From contig CAMCFT010000008.1 of assembly GCA_945874225.1 (NCBI GenBank), positions 1 to 64,000 on the forward strand: a stretch of DNA of 64,000 bases, given 5' to 3'. A model generated the notes under the pieces. That model ran no database searches. It saw nothing but the letters and a program-made list of their open reading frames with translations, and was not told the DNA's origin. Below are positions 24,868 to 33,461 of the stretch, piece after piece. The stretch comes from Flavobacterium psychrophilum. GTDB lineage: Bacteria; Bacteroidota; Bacteroidia; Flavobacteriales; Flavobacteriaceae. Made by a program: the position numbers and the translations under genes. Positions within the stretch are counted from its first letter, which is position 1. Every line of letters begins with the position of its first letter.

Positions 24868-25404
24868 CTATTTCCCTTTTGTAGCTTTCTTCAAATCATC
24901 ACCACCTGGAATTTTCATTTTATCAGTAAGAACAGAAATCTCACTCAGATCAAAATTACCTGTCAATGACATCAATACGGTTTCGTTTTCCTTGTTTGCA
25001 CCTTCTATAAACATCAAAAGCTCCTTGACTTGACTGTCAGTTGCCCCGGATTTAACCATTATTCTTATGGTTTTTCCACCATCATTTACACGCATCAATT
25101 CTTCTAAACCAGCCGTTTTAATGTACTTATCAGCCGATAATTTCATATCAGCCGAAACCCTTGTGCTTTTGGTTGTAAACACTTTTAAGTTGTCCAATTT
25201 TTTCATCAGGTCTAAATACTGTTGAGTTTCCTTGTCATTGGCATCCACTTTTACACTTCCCATCATTTGGAACATTTTCTTATTGACTATTATCGAAGTC
25301 ACATCATCTTGCCCATCATATTTATCAAAAGCCGACTGGGCAAAAAAAGCATTGGAAACTAATGCTACTACTACTGTTATTAGAAATTTTTTACTCAAGC
25401 TCAT
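24868..25404 (-). CDS. DUF4252 domain protein
   Basis: A 178-aa exported protein (signal VVALVSNAFFAQ). The remainder is the DUF4252 family, found almost only in Bacteroidota and often beside ECF sigma factors. Motifs include FDKYDGQDDVTSIIVNKKMF and the MVKSGATDSQVKELLMF segment. Function unknown. It lies 51 bp after the anti-sigma-like gene and on the same strand, so it belongs to the sigma module and may be its target or sensor. Confidence 0.83.
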   Translation of the reverse strand: MSLSKKFLITVVVALVSNAFFAQSAFDKYDGQDDVTSIIVNKKMFQMMGSVKVDANDKETQQYLDLMKKLDNLKVFTTKSTRVSADMKLSADKYIKTAGLEELMRVNDGGKTIRIMVKSGATDSQVKELLMFIEGANKENETVLMSLTGNFDLSEISVLTDKMKIPGGDDLKKATKGK

Positions 25405-25455
25405 TTTATTGTTTTTTTTTGTTTTCGTGAATCGTTGATTTCATTATTGTATTGT

Positions 25456-25908
25456 TTAATGTTGTTTAAAAATTAAGTTTTTCGAATTCTCGTATTCTTG
25501 AATATAATGCACACTTTCAATGCCTGTATTTAAATGGGTTGACAGCATTGACAATGCTTTTTGTGTCTCTCTGAAAGCAATTTCTGGATCGTCATACGTT
25601 CCTAAATCCTGATTTTGATTTGAATTATAGTAATTAAGATAACTATATGTTCCAATTCCTAGCAAAACAACAACTGAAGCTGCAATAGACAACCACACTA
25701 AATTTTGTTTTCTGGATTTCAGTACAATTTCCTGCTCAAACTTTTGCTCTTTTGCCAAAATTAAATAACCAAAAATAGGTTTGTATTGCTCTAAATTCGA
25801 TGATACATTTGACGAAGAAAAGTAATCTCGCAATTGATTTTCTTCTGCAATGCTAGATTCTCCACAAAAATATTTTTCTAAAAGAGTTTCTATTTTATTT
25901 GATTCCAT
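25456..25908 (-). CDS. Probable anti-sigma factor (single-pass membrane protein)
   Basis: A 150-aa protein with an acidic cytosolic N-terminus (ETLLEKYFCGESSIAEENQL), one membrane helix (about 71-90, LVWLSIAASVVVLLGIGTYS) and a short periplasmic tail. The N-terminal motif YFxGExSxxEExxLxxYF is common in Bacteroidota anti-sigma-like proteins. It overlaps the sigma gene by 14 bp, the usual order for a sigma/anti-sigma pair. Confidence 0.78.
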   Translation of the reverse strand: MESNKIETLLEKYFCGESSIAEENQLRDYFSSSNVSSNLEQYKPIFGYLILAKEQKFEQEIVLKSRKQNLVWLSIAASVVVLLGIGTYSYLNYYNSNQNQDLGTYDDPEIAFRETQKALSMLSTHLNTGIESVHYIQEYENSKNLIFKQH

Positions 25909-26413
25909 AACTGTGTACTTTTATCATATATTCTCTGACTGTTTTTCTTGCTCTCGAAAGTGCCACGCGAATGGCGGTTTCATTCATATTCAATATTTTG
26001 GCAATTTCCTCAAATTCATATTGTTCTACATCGCGCAACTGGATAATCAATCGTTGTTGTTCAGGCAATTGATTAATACTCTTTTCAACCCAATCCAGAC
26101 TGTCTTTGTCTTCCAATATTTTTTCAGAACTTGGCTCATTATTGGAAAAATCAGCATGAACAATTTGGAGATTTCCAGCTCTTTTAGATTTCAATTGATC
26201 CAAACAATAATTTTTTGTCATCGTCATTGCAAAGGCCTCAATATTATTGTAAGCATCTAAATTCTTATTTCTGTTCCACAATTTTACCAAAACTTCCTGA
26301 GTTGCATCTTCCGCTTCTTCAGAGCTTATGAGCAATCGCTTTGCCAGTCTAAAGACTTTGTCTTTGAAAGGAGCAATCAATTTCACAAACTCATTTTGGC
26401 CCATAAAAAGCAT
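25895..26413 (-). CDS. ECF-family RNA polymerase sigma factor
   Basis: A 172-aa sigma-70 family protein. Region 2 (about 10-75) has EEAEDATQEVLVKLWNRN, binding the -10 element. Region 4 (about 115-165) holds EQQRLIIQLRDVEQYEFEEIAKIL, typical of ECF region 4.2. It leads an operon with the anti-sigma and DUF4252 genes. The signal is unknown. Confidence 0.92.
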   Translation of the reverse strand: MLFMGQNEFVKLIAPFKDKVFRLAKRLLISSEEAEDATQEVLVKLWNRNKNLDAYNNIEAFAMTMTKNYCLDQLKSKRAGNLQIVHADFSNNEPSSEKILEDKDSLDWVEKSINQLPEQQRLIIQLRDVEQYEFEEIAKILNMNETAIRVALSRARKTVREYMIKVHSYGIK

Positions 26414-26525
26414 TTATTAAAACGGTTATACAATCAAGACGAATCTAAACTATTTTTGTTACAAATTTTTATAAAATAAAACTAAAGTTGGTATTTTTAC
26501 GTTAGTTATATATCAAAACCCAAAT

Positions 26526-27974
26526 ATGAGAACAACATTCAAAATTATAATCGTAATTTTTTTAGCTGCACTTACTTTTCATAGTTGCCAAGACCAAGAC
26601 GATATAGCCGCTCCAAGTAGCCTACAAATAAATGATTTCATTTGGAAAGGAATGAATCTTTACTATTTGTGGCAAGCCGATGTGCCAAATTTGTCTGATA
26701 CCAAATTTGCCAATCAACAGCAACTGAACGCTTTTTTATACGGATATTCAAAACCCGAAATTTTATTCGATGATTTGAGAGTCAATAAATCTATTGACAG
26801 GTTCAGTTGGATTGAAAGCGATTATACTAAACTAGAAGGTTTGCTACAAGGCACAACTGACAATAATGGGGTTGATTTTGGTTTAAGTTATATGCCGGGT
26901 AGTACAACAAATATCTTTGGATGGGTACGTTATATAATTCCAAACTCAGATGCTTCAGCAAAAAATATCAAACGTGGCGATTTTTTTACGGGTGTAAATG
27001 ACACACAACTTACTCTTAGTAATTATGAAGGTTTGCTTTTTGGATCTAATTCAAATTACATTTTAAATATGGCTGATTTAAATGCTGAAGCTATTATACC
27101 AAATGGAAAAACAGTCGCATTGACAAAAACGGTTTTAGACGAAAATCCTATTTTTATAAACAAAGTTATTATCTCAGGTTCTCATAAAATTGGCTATTTA
27201 ATGTATAATGGTTTTTATGCAAATTATGACACTCAGCTTAACGATGCGTTTGGCTCATTAAAAAACCAAGGAATTACAGATTTTGTGTTGGATTTACGCT
27301 ATAATTCTGGCGGTTCTGTTCAAACTGCTGCCCTTTTGGCAAGTATGATTACAGGACAATATACTGGTAAAATTTTCGCAAAACAACAATGGAATAGTAA
27401 AATTGAAAGATATTTTAATACCAATGATCCAGGTGCATTATTGAATTTGTTTACTGATAAAATTGGGACAACTCCAATCAATAGTTTGAACTTAACTAAA
27501 GTATATATCCTCACCACAAAAAGCACCGCTTCCGCTAGCGAGTTAATAGTTAATGGTTTGAAACCTTATATGGAAGTTGTTCAAATTGGTGACATAACCG
27601 TTGGAAAAAATGTTGGATCAGTTACCTTATACGATTCACCAGATTTTGGAAAAGACAACAGAAATCCAAATCATAAATATGCTATGCAACCCATAGTGTT
27701 GAAAATTACAAACGCTTCAGGTTTTGGCGATTATTATGATGGATTAACTCCAACTTATCAGCAAAAAGAGACGTTAAGTACTTTGGGGATTCTTGGCGAT
27801 ACAACCGAGCCTTATCTATATTTGGCGATAGGAAAAATTACTGGAACAGGTAAAATGAAACAATCCACTCCAGGATTTCAATTTGATGATTTTAAAGATG
27901 TTAAATCCATAATAGGCCAAAACCAAATGTATCTTGACAAAGCCCCAGAAGGTTTATTGAAAGCTTTGGAATAA
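26526..27974 (+). CDS. S41 family peptidase lipoprotein (C-terminal processing protease-like)
   Basis: A 482-aa lipoprotein (lipobox FHSC near residue 20). A PDZ-like domain spans about 110-205, and the S41 core follows: DFVLDLRYNSGGSVQTAALL near 250, and the catalytic serine region TKSTASASELIVNG near 330. The family degrades proteins with accessible C-termini. Single gene, divergent from the sigma operon. Confidence 0.87.
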   Translation: MRTTFKIIIVIFLAALTFHSCQDQDDIAAPSSLQINDFIWKGMNLYYLWQADVPNLSDTKFANQQQLNAFLYGYSKPEILFDDLRVNKSIDRFSWIESDYTKLEGLLQGTTDNNGVDFGLSYMPGSTTNIFGWVRYIIPNSDASAKNIKRGDFFTGVNDTQLTLSNYEGLLFGSNSNYILNMADLNAEAIIPNGKTVALTKTVLDENPIFINKVIISGSHKIGYLMYNGFYANYDTQLNDAFGSLKNQGITDFVLDLRYNSGGSVQTAALLASMITGQYTGKIFAKQQWNSKIERYFNTNDPGALLNLFTDKIGTTPINSLNLTKVYILTTKSTASASELIVNGLKPYMEVVQIGDITVGKNVGSVTLYDSPDFGKDNRNPNHKYAMQPIVLKITNASGFGDYYDGLTPTYQQKETLSTLGILGDTTEPYLYLAIGKITGTGKMKQSTPGFQFDDFKDVKSIIGQNQMYLDKAPEGLLKALE

Positions 27975-27988
27975 AAAATATAACGCAT

Positions 27989-28029
27989 AAAAAACGAGGT
28001 TTTCATTACTGAAAGCCTCGTTTTTTTTT
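27989..28029. terminator. Bidirectional terminator between S41 peptidase and TonB receptor genes
   Basis: An 11-bp stem ACGAGGTTTTC/GAAAGCCTCGT, with one wobble pair, and T9 after it. Confidence 0.8.
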
Positions 28030-28044
28030 AAATTCAAATTGAAA

Positions 28045-29985
28045 TTACAAATTAAAAGTCAATCCCAATTTAAAGTTTCGTCCAAGTGAGTTATAGCCTA
28101 TATTCTCTACAAAATCAGCATTCAAAATATTATTAGCAGAACTAAAAATACTCAATCTGTTTTTTACCAATTCATATCTAACGGTTGCATTTACTAATTG
28201 GTACGAACCCAAAACCACCGTTTGTGTTGTGTATGAATTCCCATCAAAGAAAGCATCTTTTCTACCATCAACATATTGATAATTTACATTTAAAAAGGCC
28301 CTTTTACACATTTGGAAATCCAAAGAGGAATTTAATTTATGCTTTGGAATCAATCGGTCTAAAGTTTCATCCACTTGCGTGAAAGTGTAATTGGAAATCC
28401 ATTTAATATTTTCGGTGATGGCAAAAGTGATTTCAGTTTCCACTCCTTTGGCTTTATTAGTTCCGTCTATGTTGATGTATTTATAGGCAGGCGAAAACCC
28501 GATAAAATTAGTTTGTTCCCGATAAAATCCTACAACTGAAAACCGTAGCTTTTTATCCAAAATTTGGGTTTCAAAACCTGCTTCTATGGTTGTGTTTTTT
28601 TCTGGTGTCAAAGTAGAATTTCCGTATGGAGAATACAATTGATACAAACTTGGAGTCACAAAAGCTGTGCTGTAAGAAGCCAAAACCTTCAATGGAAATC
28701 CTTTGAAATCATACGATGGATTTAAGTTATAAACCAATTGATTTCCGTATTCGCTATGAATATTCAAACGCGCTCCAGCATTGATATTCAAACCAAAATC
28801 CGAAGTAAAAACTCCATTAACATAAGGATCTATCATATTAAATTTAGTACTTTCTTTTGCAATATTCCCATAAGGAGTTACGCTATTCATATCGAAAAAC
28901 TGGTATTGTGCCCCAGTTACCAAAAACAAAGATTTAGAAAACTCATATTTGTTATACCCATCAACATTCACACTTCTGGAATCGTATTGTGAAAGTCCAA
29001 CTGTTCCGGAATAACTGTCTAATTCATTATAAGAACGAGTTATTTTATTGAAACTCGAATTGAGAATAAATTGCCCATTATTGTATTTGTATTTTGGCAT
29101 AAAACCAAAACGAAATTGTTCCGTTTTGGAATTATTCTGACTAACATCGTTTGTTCCGGTATTATCAAAACCACCATCATAATCATTGTTGATTTTGTCG
29201 AAATTTCCAAAGAAATCCAAGGTCAGTTTATCAGTTGCTTTATAACCCAATTTAGCTAAATAATTGATTCTCGAAAAACGGTCATATTCATATGTTATGT
29301 TCTCATTTGGCGGAGCAATTTGAGACATTCCATTGGTTTCCGTGCTGTTCAAAGAGGCAAAATAATTGACTTTTTTCACGTTTCCATTCACCGAAAATCC
29401 CTGATTGAAATCCTCCAAATTTGTTTTTTTATCAGAAGCCGTATTGTTGGTTCCTGCATTAAAATAAGCATTTCCTTGAATTGTTTTTTTGCCGGATTTT
29501 TTCAAAGTAATATTGATTACCCCAGTTACTGCACCAGTTCCATACAAAGTACTGGCGGCACCTTTCATAATTTCAATACTTTCTACTTGATTAGCAGGAA
29601 GCAAACGCAAATCATATTCAAAACTAATTCCCGACGCATCGGTAACCGGAATTCCGTCAATGAGAATCAGCACTTGATTGTTTTTCCCTCCCCGAATGTA
29701 GTAACCCAAATTTTTTCCGGCTACACTTTGACTACCATTAATTTCGACACCAACAACCGAATTTAGAACAGCAGCAATGCTTTGTCCTTCTCTCTTTTTT
29801 AAGTCTTCGGATGTGATTTTGGTAATTACTTTTCCTGATTTTTCTTTGGCCAAAGCAAATTTAGAATCAGAAATTACGACTTCATCCAAAGGAGTTGGTG
29901 AAGCAATACTGTCTTTTTGTTGCGCAAAAATACAGTTGGTCATCAGCACGAATAAGGCACTGATGCGAACGATTTTGTTGTTCAT
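28045..29985 (-). CDS. btuB: TonB-dependent cobalamin receptor (BtuB-like)
   Basis: A 646-aa outer membrane receptor: signal peptide, plug domain (about 35-160, with YYIRGGKNNQVLILIDGIPV and IEIMKGAASTLYGTGAVTGVINI), then a beta-barrel ending in FKLGLTFNL with terminal leucine after phenylalanine. The B12 assignment rests on the cobalamin riboswitch just upstream on the same strand and on the divergent B12-type ABC transporter genes. Confidence 0.9.
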   Translation of the reverse strand: MNNKIVRISALFVLMTNCIFAQQKDSIASPTPLDEVVISDSKFALAKEKSGKVITKITSEDLKKREGQSIAAVLNSVVGVEINGSQSVAGKNLGYYIRGGKNNQVLILIDGIPVTDASGISFEYDLRLLPANQVESIEIMKGAASTLYGTGAVTGVINITLKKSGKKTIQGNAYFNAGTNNTASDKKTNLEDFNQGFSVNGNVKKVNYFASLNSTETNGMSQIAPPNENITYEYDRFSRINYLAKLGYKATDKLTLDFFGNFDKINNDYDGGFDNTGTNDVSQNNSKTEQFRFGFMPKYKYNNGQFILNSSFNKITRSYNELDSYSGTVGLSQYDSRSVNVDGYNKYEFSKSLFLVTGAQYQFFDMNSVTPYGNIAKESTKFNMIDPYVNGVFTSDFGLNINAGARLNIHSEYGNQLVYNLNPSYDFKGFPLKVLASYSTAFVTPSLYQLYSPYGNSTLTPEKNTTIEAGFETQILDKKLRFSVVGFYREQTNFIGFSPAYKYINIDGTNKAKGVETEITFAITENIKWISNYTFTQVDETLDRLIPKHKLNSSLDFQMCKRAFLNVNYQYVDGRKDAFFDGNSYTTQTVVLGSYQLVNATVRYELVKNRLSIFSSANNILNADFVENIGYNSLGRNFKLGLTFNL

Positions 29986-30074
29986 TTTAATAAAACATTT
30001 TTAATAATAAAAAATGGGAGAAAAGCATAGAATGACCCATACCCAAACCTTTTTTCCCGAAAGTTTGATACTCG

Positions 30075-30250
30075 ATGTAATAGGCAGGTCTCCTGGCTTG
30101 CGTCTTGTTGTTTACCTTCCCACCACGCAAGGCGTGGCAGTGGTTTTGTAGATAACAACAAGCTTGATAGCTTACAGTTGCGGGTACAGCCCAGGTTTTA
30201 AACCTGATTCCCTTTTAATGCGGTTTTGTAAAACAAAACAGCAACCTCAA
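30075..30250 (-). ncRNA. Cobalamin riboswitch
   Basis: On the minus strand the B12 box AGCCAGGAGACCTGCC is at 30098-30083. Upstream of it come GGGAAGG, CCACTGCC and the conserved core ACCCGCAACTGTAAGC (30185-30170), preceded by CTGGGCTGTA, all in the order of the cobalamin family. The fold ends about 90 bp before the receptor start. A promoter-like TATATTTG lies at 30266-30259. High B12 should repress the receptor. Confidence 0.95.
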
Positions 30251-30360
30251 TACGGATGCAAATATAAAGGAATTGAATGTTTAATATGGGATTTTGTCAG
30301 CAAAAAATAAAGTCCTGATTTTTAAAACAGCAAAGTTCTGAAAAACAAATCATTAAAAAA

Positions 30361-30483
30361 TTATTCTTTCTTATCCTCCTTCTTCTTTGAAAGTTTAATT
30401 ATCAACCAAACAAAACCAACTAGAAAATGCAGCATTATTATCCCTGCTACGACATACATAAATGTGTTCGAATTACCTCTCAT
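30361..30483 (-). CDS. Small membrane protein (40 aa)
   Basis: A 40-codon frame from ATG (30483) with an AGGAG ribosome binding site 5-6 bases upstream. It encodes an N-terminal MRGNSNTFMYVVAGI, a hydrophobic helix (about 9-30) ending in VWLIIKL, and a lysine-rich tail. Such small inner membrane proteins are often overlooked. It is upstream of the cobalamin riboswitch on the same strand and divergent from the B12 binding-protein gene, whose start is 110 bp away. I know no family; a link to B12 uptake is only positional. Confidence 0.6.
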   Translation of the reverse strand: MRGNSNTFMYVVAGIIMLHFLVGFVWLIIKLSKKKEDKKE

Positions 30484-30593
30484 AACTCCTTTTTGGTAAA
30501 ATTACAATCTTTTGTTTGATCAGAAGGTATCAAACGTTACACAAGTATATTTTTGTGAAAACAAAATGATACTTTTGTAAAAAATTACATTAA

Positions 30594-31733
30594 ATGAAAT
30601 TCGTTCAAAATACTGCTTTTTACATTTTAGTCTTTTTATCATTCATCCAATGTAAACAAGAAGCAAAAAAGGAAAGTATTATTGCACCTTCAAAAAATGA
30701 AATTCAATATGCCAAAGGTTTTGAAATTTACAAACACCAAGGTTTTTCAATAGTAAAAATCACTAATCCTTGGCCGGAAGCCAAAGAAAGCTTTACCTAT
30801 ATTCTTCAAGAAAAAAACGGAATAATCCCAGATAGTCTAAAGCAATTTACCGTTATTCAAGTACCTATAAAATCAATTGTTGTGACTTCTACAACTCATA
30901 TTCCTGCTTTGGAATTATTGGGAGTAGAAAATACTTTAGTTGGTTTTCCAAATACGGATTATATTTCTTCCGTTAAAACCCGAAAGTTAATTGATGCCGG
31001 AAAAGTTCGAGAAGTAGGAGTCAATGAAAATCTGAACACCGAAGTATTAATCGATATACAACCCGATGTGATAGTCAGTTTTGGATTAAACAACAGTAAT
31101 CCAACATTGGATAATCTTCAAAAAAGTGGCCTAAAAGTGATGCTTAACGGCGATTGGACGGAACAATCTCCATTAGGAAAAGCGGAATGGATTAAATTTT
31201 TTGGTTCGTTGTATAGTTTGGATTCCAAAGCAAATGCTGTTTTTTCAGAAATTGAAAAGGAATATAATACCACTTTGGCCTTTGCCAAAAAAGCAACATC
31301 AAAACCAACTGTTCTCTGTGGTGCAATGTATCAGGAGCAATGGTTTGTTCCGCAAGGCGAAAGTTGGGCTTCACTGTTTTTGAAAGATTCTCAATCCAAT
31401 TATTTATGGGCAGATACGAAAGGTACTGGAAGTTTAGCTGTGCCTTTTGAAACCATTTTGGAAAAAGCGCAAAATGCCGATTTCTGGATTGCACCCGGAG
31501 ATTTTTCATCTTTGAAACAAATGAGCGATAGCAATCCGCATTACATCCAATTCACTTCGTTTAAAAATAAAAAAGTATATTCGTACAGCGTAAACAAAGG
31601 AGCAAAAGGTGGGATCCTTTATTTCGAATGGTCTCCTACTCGCCCCGACTGGGTTTTGAAAGATTTGATTAAAATTTTTCATCCGGAATTAATGCCAAAT
31701 CATAAACTTTATTTCTTCAAGAAATTAGAATAA
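30594..31733 (+). CDS. btuF: ABC transporter substrate-binding lipoprotein, cobalamin/iron-chelate type
   Basis: A 379-aa lipoprotein (lipobox FIQC near residue 21). The core (about 90-350) is a class III periplasmic binding fold: VVTSTTHIPALELLGVENTL is the conserved start, and NTEVLIDIQPDVIVSFG the second strand. It should hand B12 to the permease encoded 1 bp downstream. A TACTTTTG box lies at 30570-30577. Name given by context. Confidence 0.85.
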   Translation: MKFVQNTAFYILVFLSFIQCKQEAKKESIIAPSKNEIQYAKGFEIYKHQGFSIVKITNPWPEAKESFTYILQEKNGIIPDSLKQFTVIQVPIKSIVVTSTTHIPALELLGVENTLVGFPNTDYISSVKTRKLIDAGKVREVGVNENLNTEVLIDIQPDVIVSFGLNNSNPTLDNLQKSGLKVMLNGDWTEQSPLGKAEWIKFFGSLYSLDSKANAVFSEIEKEYNTTLAFAKKATSKPTVLCGAMYQEQWFVPQGESWASLFLKDSQSNYLWADTKGTGSLAVPFETILEKAQNADFWIAPGDFSSLKQMSDSNPHYIQFTSFKNKKVYSYSVNKGAKGGILYFEWSPTRPDWVLKDLIKIFHPELMPNHKLYFFKKLE

Positions 31734-31734
31734 A

Positions 31735-32766
31735 TTGACCAATACCAATCGAAATATTGCCTTATTCACCCTTTTGACATTGTCATTAGCTTTGCTATTG
31801 CTATTGAATATCAGCTTGGGTTCGGTTTCTATTCCAATAAAAGACGTTTTCAATAGCCTGACAGGAGGGAATTCAAGCAAAGAAACTTGGGATTATATCA
31901 TCATCAATTATCGGTTGCCGAAAGCCTTTACAGCCATTCTAGTTGGAATGGGATTATCAATCAGCGGATTATTGATGCAGACTTTATTTAGAAATCCATT
32001 GGCCGGACCCGATGTTTTGGGATTAAGTTCGGGAGCAAGTTTAGGTGTGGCAACGATAGTTTTGGGCGCTACTTTTTTGCCAATAGGTTTATCCTCTATT
32101 TTACTTTCTTCTTATGGAATTGTTTTAGCGTCAAGTTTAGGCAGTTTCTTGGTTTTACTGGCGGTTTTAGCTGTTTCTCAACGATTGCGCGATACAATGG
32201 CAATCTTGATTGTCGGCTTGATGTTTGCGAGTTTAACCAGCGCTATCGTCGGAACACTCACCTATTTCAGCACGGCCGAACAATTGCAAAAATTCACTTT
32301 TTGGTCAATGGGAAATCTGGGGAATTTATCTTGGTCGTCGATTGTAATTTTATCCGTTTGTGTAGCAATTGGTTTGCTTTTAAGCTTTGTTAGTATCAAG
32401 CCATTAAACGCATTGCTTTTGGGAGAAAATTATGCCCGAAGCTTGGGAATGAATTACAAAAGAACCCGATTGATTATCATCTTTGCCACTAGCATTTTGG
32501 CAGGAAGTATCACTGCTTATGCCGGCCCAATAGCCTTTATTGGATTGGCCGTTCCACATATTGCCAAGTTGGTTTTTCAAACCAGTAATCACACTATTTT
32601 ATTCTGGAGCACGTTACTTTTGGGTGCAATAATTATGCTTATTTGTGATAGTATTTCGCAACTTCCGGGAAGTGATTTAACTTTGCCAATTAATGCCGTG
32701 ACTTCAATTTTTGGCGCACCAATCGTGATTTGGTTGTTAATTCGAAAACGTAAAATGATGAACTAA
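31735..32766 (+). CDS. btuC: FecCD-type ABC permease (BtuC-like)
   Basis: A 343-aa polytopic membrane protein (about 10 helices). ISGLLMQTLFRNPLAGPDVLGLSSGAS (part quoted in motif form: NPLAGPDVLG near 85) is the FecCD signature, and GPIAFIGLAVPHIAK near 265 the ATPase-coupling loop. It seems to start at TTG (31735), right after the previous stop, so translation is probably coupled. Its stop codon coincides with the left end of the inserted repeat cassette. Confidence 0.88.
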   Translation: MTNTNRNIALFTLLTLSLALLLLLNISLGSVSIPIKDVFNSLTGGNSSKETWDYIIINYRLPKAFTAILVGMGLSISGLLMQTLFRNPLAGPDVLGLSSGASLGVATIVLGATFLPIGLSSILLSSYGIVLASSLGSFLVLLAVLAVSQRLRDTMAILIVGLMFASLTSAIVGTLTYFSTAEQLQKFTFWSMGNLGNLSWSSIVILSVCVAIGLLLSFVSIKPLNALLLGENYARSLGMNYKRTRLIIIFATSILAGSITAYAGPIAFIGLAVPHIAKLVFQTSNHTILFWSTLLLGAIIMLICDSISQLPGSDLTLPINAVTSIFGAPIVIWLLIRKRKMMN

Positions 32767-32935
32767 TTTTTTAAACGCATAGAAACATAGGTTTTATAAA
32801 TTTTATCAAGAAGCTTCGCTTTATTATAGTAAATCATAGCTTTGGGATCCGAGACCAAAGGTCGAACAGACAAAGCAAAACAAAGAATTTATCTATTTAA
32901 TTCATTTTTACTATGTTCCTATGCGTTTAAAAAAT
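32766..32935. repeat. Palindromic intergenic repeat, copy C
   Basis: 25-bp inverted ends (24/25 match), interior with ATTTTATCAAG and CATAGCTTTG shared with copy A, and a 36-bp segment around GGATCC that copies A and B lack. It is the left part of the cassette at 32766-33443 and lies directly on the permease stop codon. Confidence 0.7.
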
Positions 32936-32943
32936 AAAAAAAT

Positions 32944-33357
32944 ATGATAACACAAAAATATTTAGATGATTTAACTTATGAAGTAATTGGTTCTGCCATA
33001 GAAGTACATAAAATAATGGGACGAGGTTTGCTCGAAAGTGTTTATCATCAATGCATAAAAGAAGAATTATCACAGAGGAAAATTCAATTTTCTACAGAAA
33101 TGAAAGTTCCTCTAATTTATAAAACCAAAGAACTCAAGGTAGATTTTAAATGTGATTTGCTGATTGAAAATTGTCTTGTCGTGGAGTTAAAATCTGTAAT
33201 GCAATCAAATCCAATATTTGAAGCTCAGCTTATGACTTATATGAAACTTTTAAAAGCTCCAAAAGGGATTTTAATTAATTTTAATTGTTTTAATATTTTC
33301 AAAGAAGGACAAAAAACTTTTGTAAACGAATATTTTAAAAACTTACCCGAAAAGTAA
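32944..33357 (+). CDS. GxxExxY protein (PD-(D/E)XK nuclease-like)
   Basis: A 137-aa protein. The family motif is GRGLLESVYHQC (about 27-38), fitting G-x-x-E-x-x-Y. The PD-(D/E)XK-like core follows, VDFKCDLLIENCLVVELKSV (about 75-94), with the E-L-K trio, then EAQLMTYMKLLKAPKGILINFN. The family is widespread in Bacteroidota and has no firmly known function; a nuclease fold is predicted. It lies alone within inverted repeats that interrupt the btu operon. Confidence 0.88.
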   Translation: MITQKYLDDLTYEVIGSAIEVHKIMGRGLLESVYHQCIKEELSQRKIQFSTEMKVPLIYKTKELKVDFKCDLLIENCLVVELKSVMQSNPIFEAQLMTYMKLLKAPKGILINFNCFNIFKEGQKTFVNEYFKNLPEK

Positions 33358-33461
33358 CGTGTTTTTCTATGATTGAAACTAAGTTTCAACTATAACTCCT
33401 TTGATAATTTCCAAAAAACTATGTTTCTATGCGTTTAAAAAATCCTAACTTGTAAACAAAA

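Larger units (their letters stand above)
32766..33443 (+). mobile_element. Candidate mobile cassette: GxxExxY gene within perfect 25-bp inverted repeats
   Basis: The left end at 32766-32790 starts ATTTTTTAAACGCATAG and is the exact inverse of the right end at 33419-33443 (CTATGTTTCTATGCG...), 25 of 25 bases. A third copy of the right end, with one mismatch, sits internally at 32911-32935, so 32766-32935 is also a complete small palindromic element (copy C) ahead of the gene. The cassette splits a B12 transporter operon. I find no convincing target duplication and no transposase; the family lacks both in this window. Confidence 0.65.

Noticed and set aside
25850..26260. 136-codon plus-strand frame opposite the sigma and anti-sigma genes
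   Set aside because: Antisense shadow of two well-supported overlapping genes; phenylalanine- and serine-rich translation without motifs.
28185..29766. Several plus-strand frames of 60-148 codons opposite the TonB receptor gene
   Set aside because: They are antisense shadows: low-quality composition, no ribosome binding sites, no recognisable motifs, and they lie fully within a convincing gene.
32944..33357. GxxExxY protein as the transposase of the cassette
   Set aside because: It has a predicted PD-(D/E)XK-like fold, and no related DDE or HUH motifs are visible; copies A and B exist without it. A role in mobility is possible but not shown.
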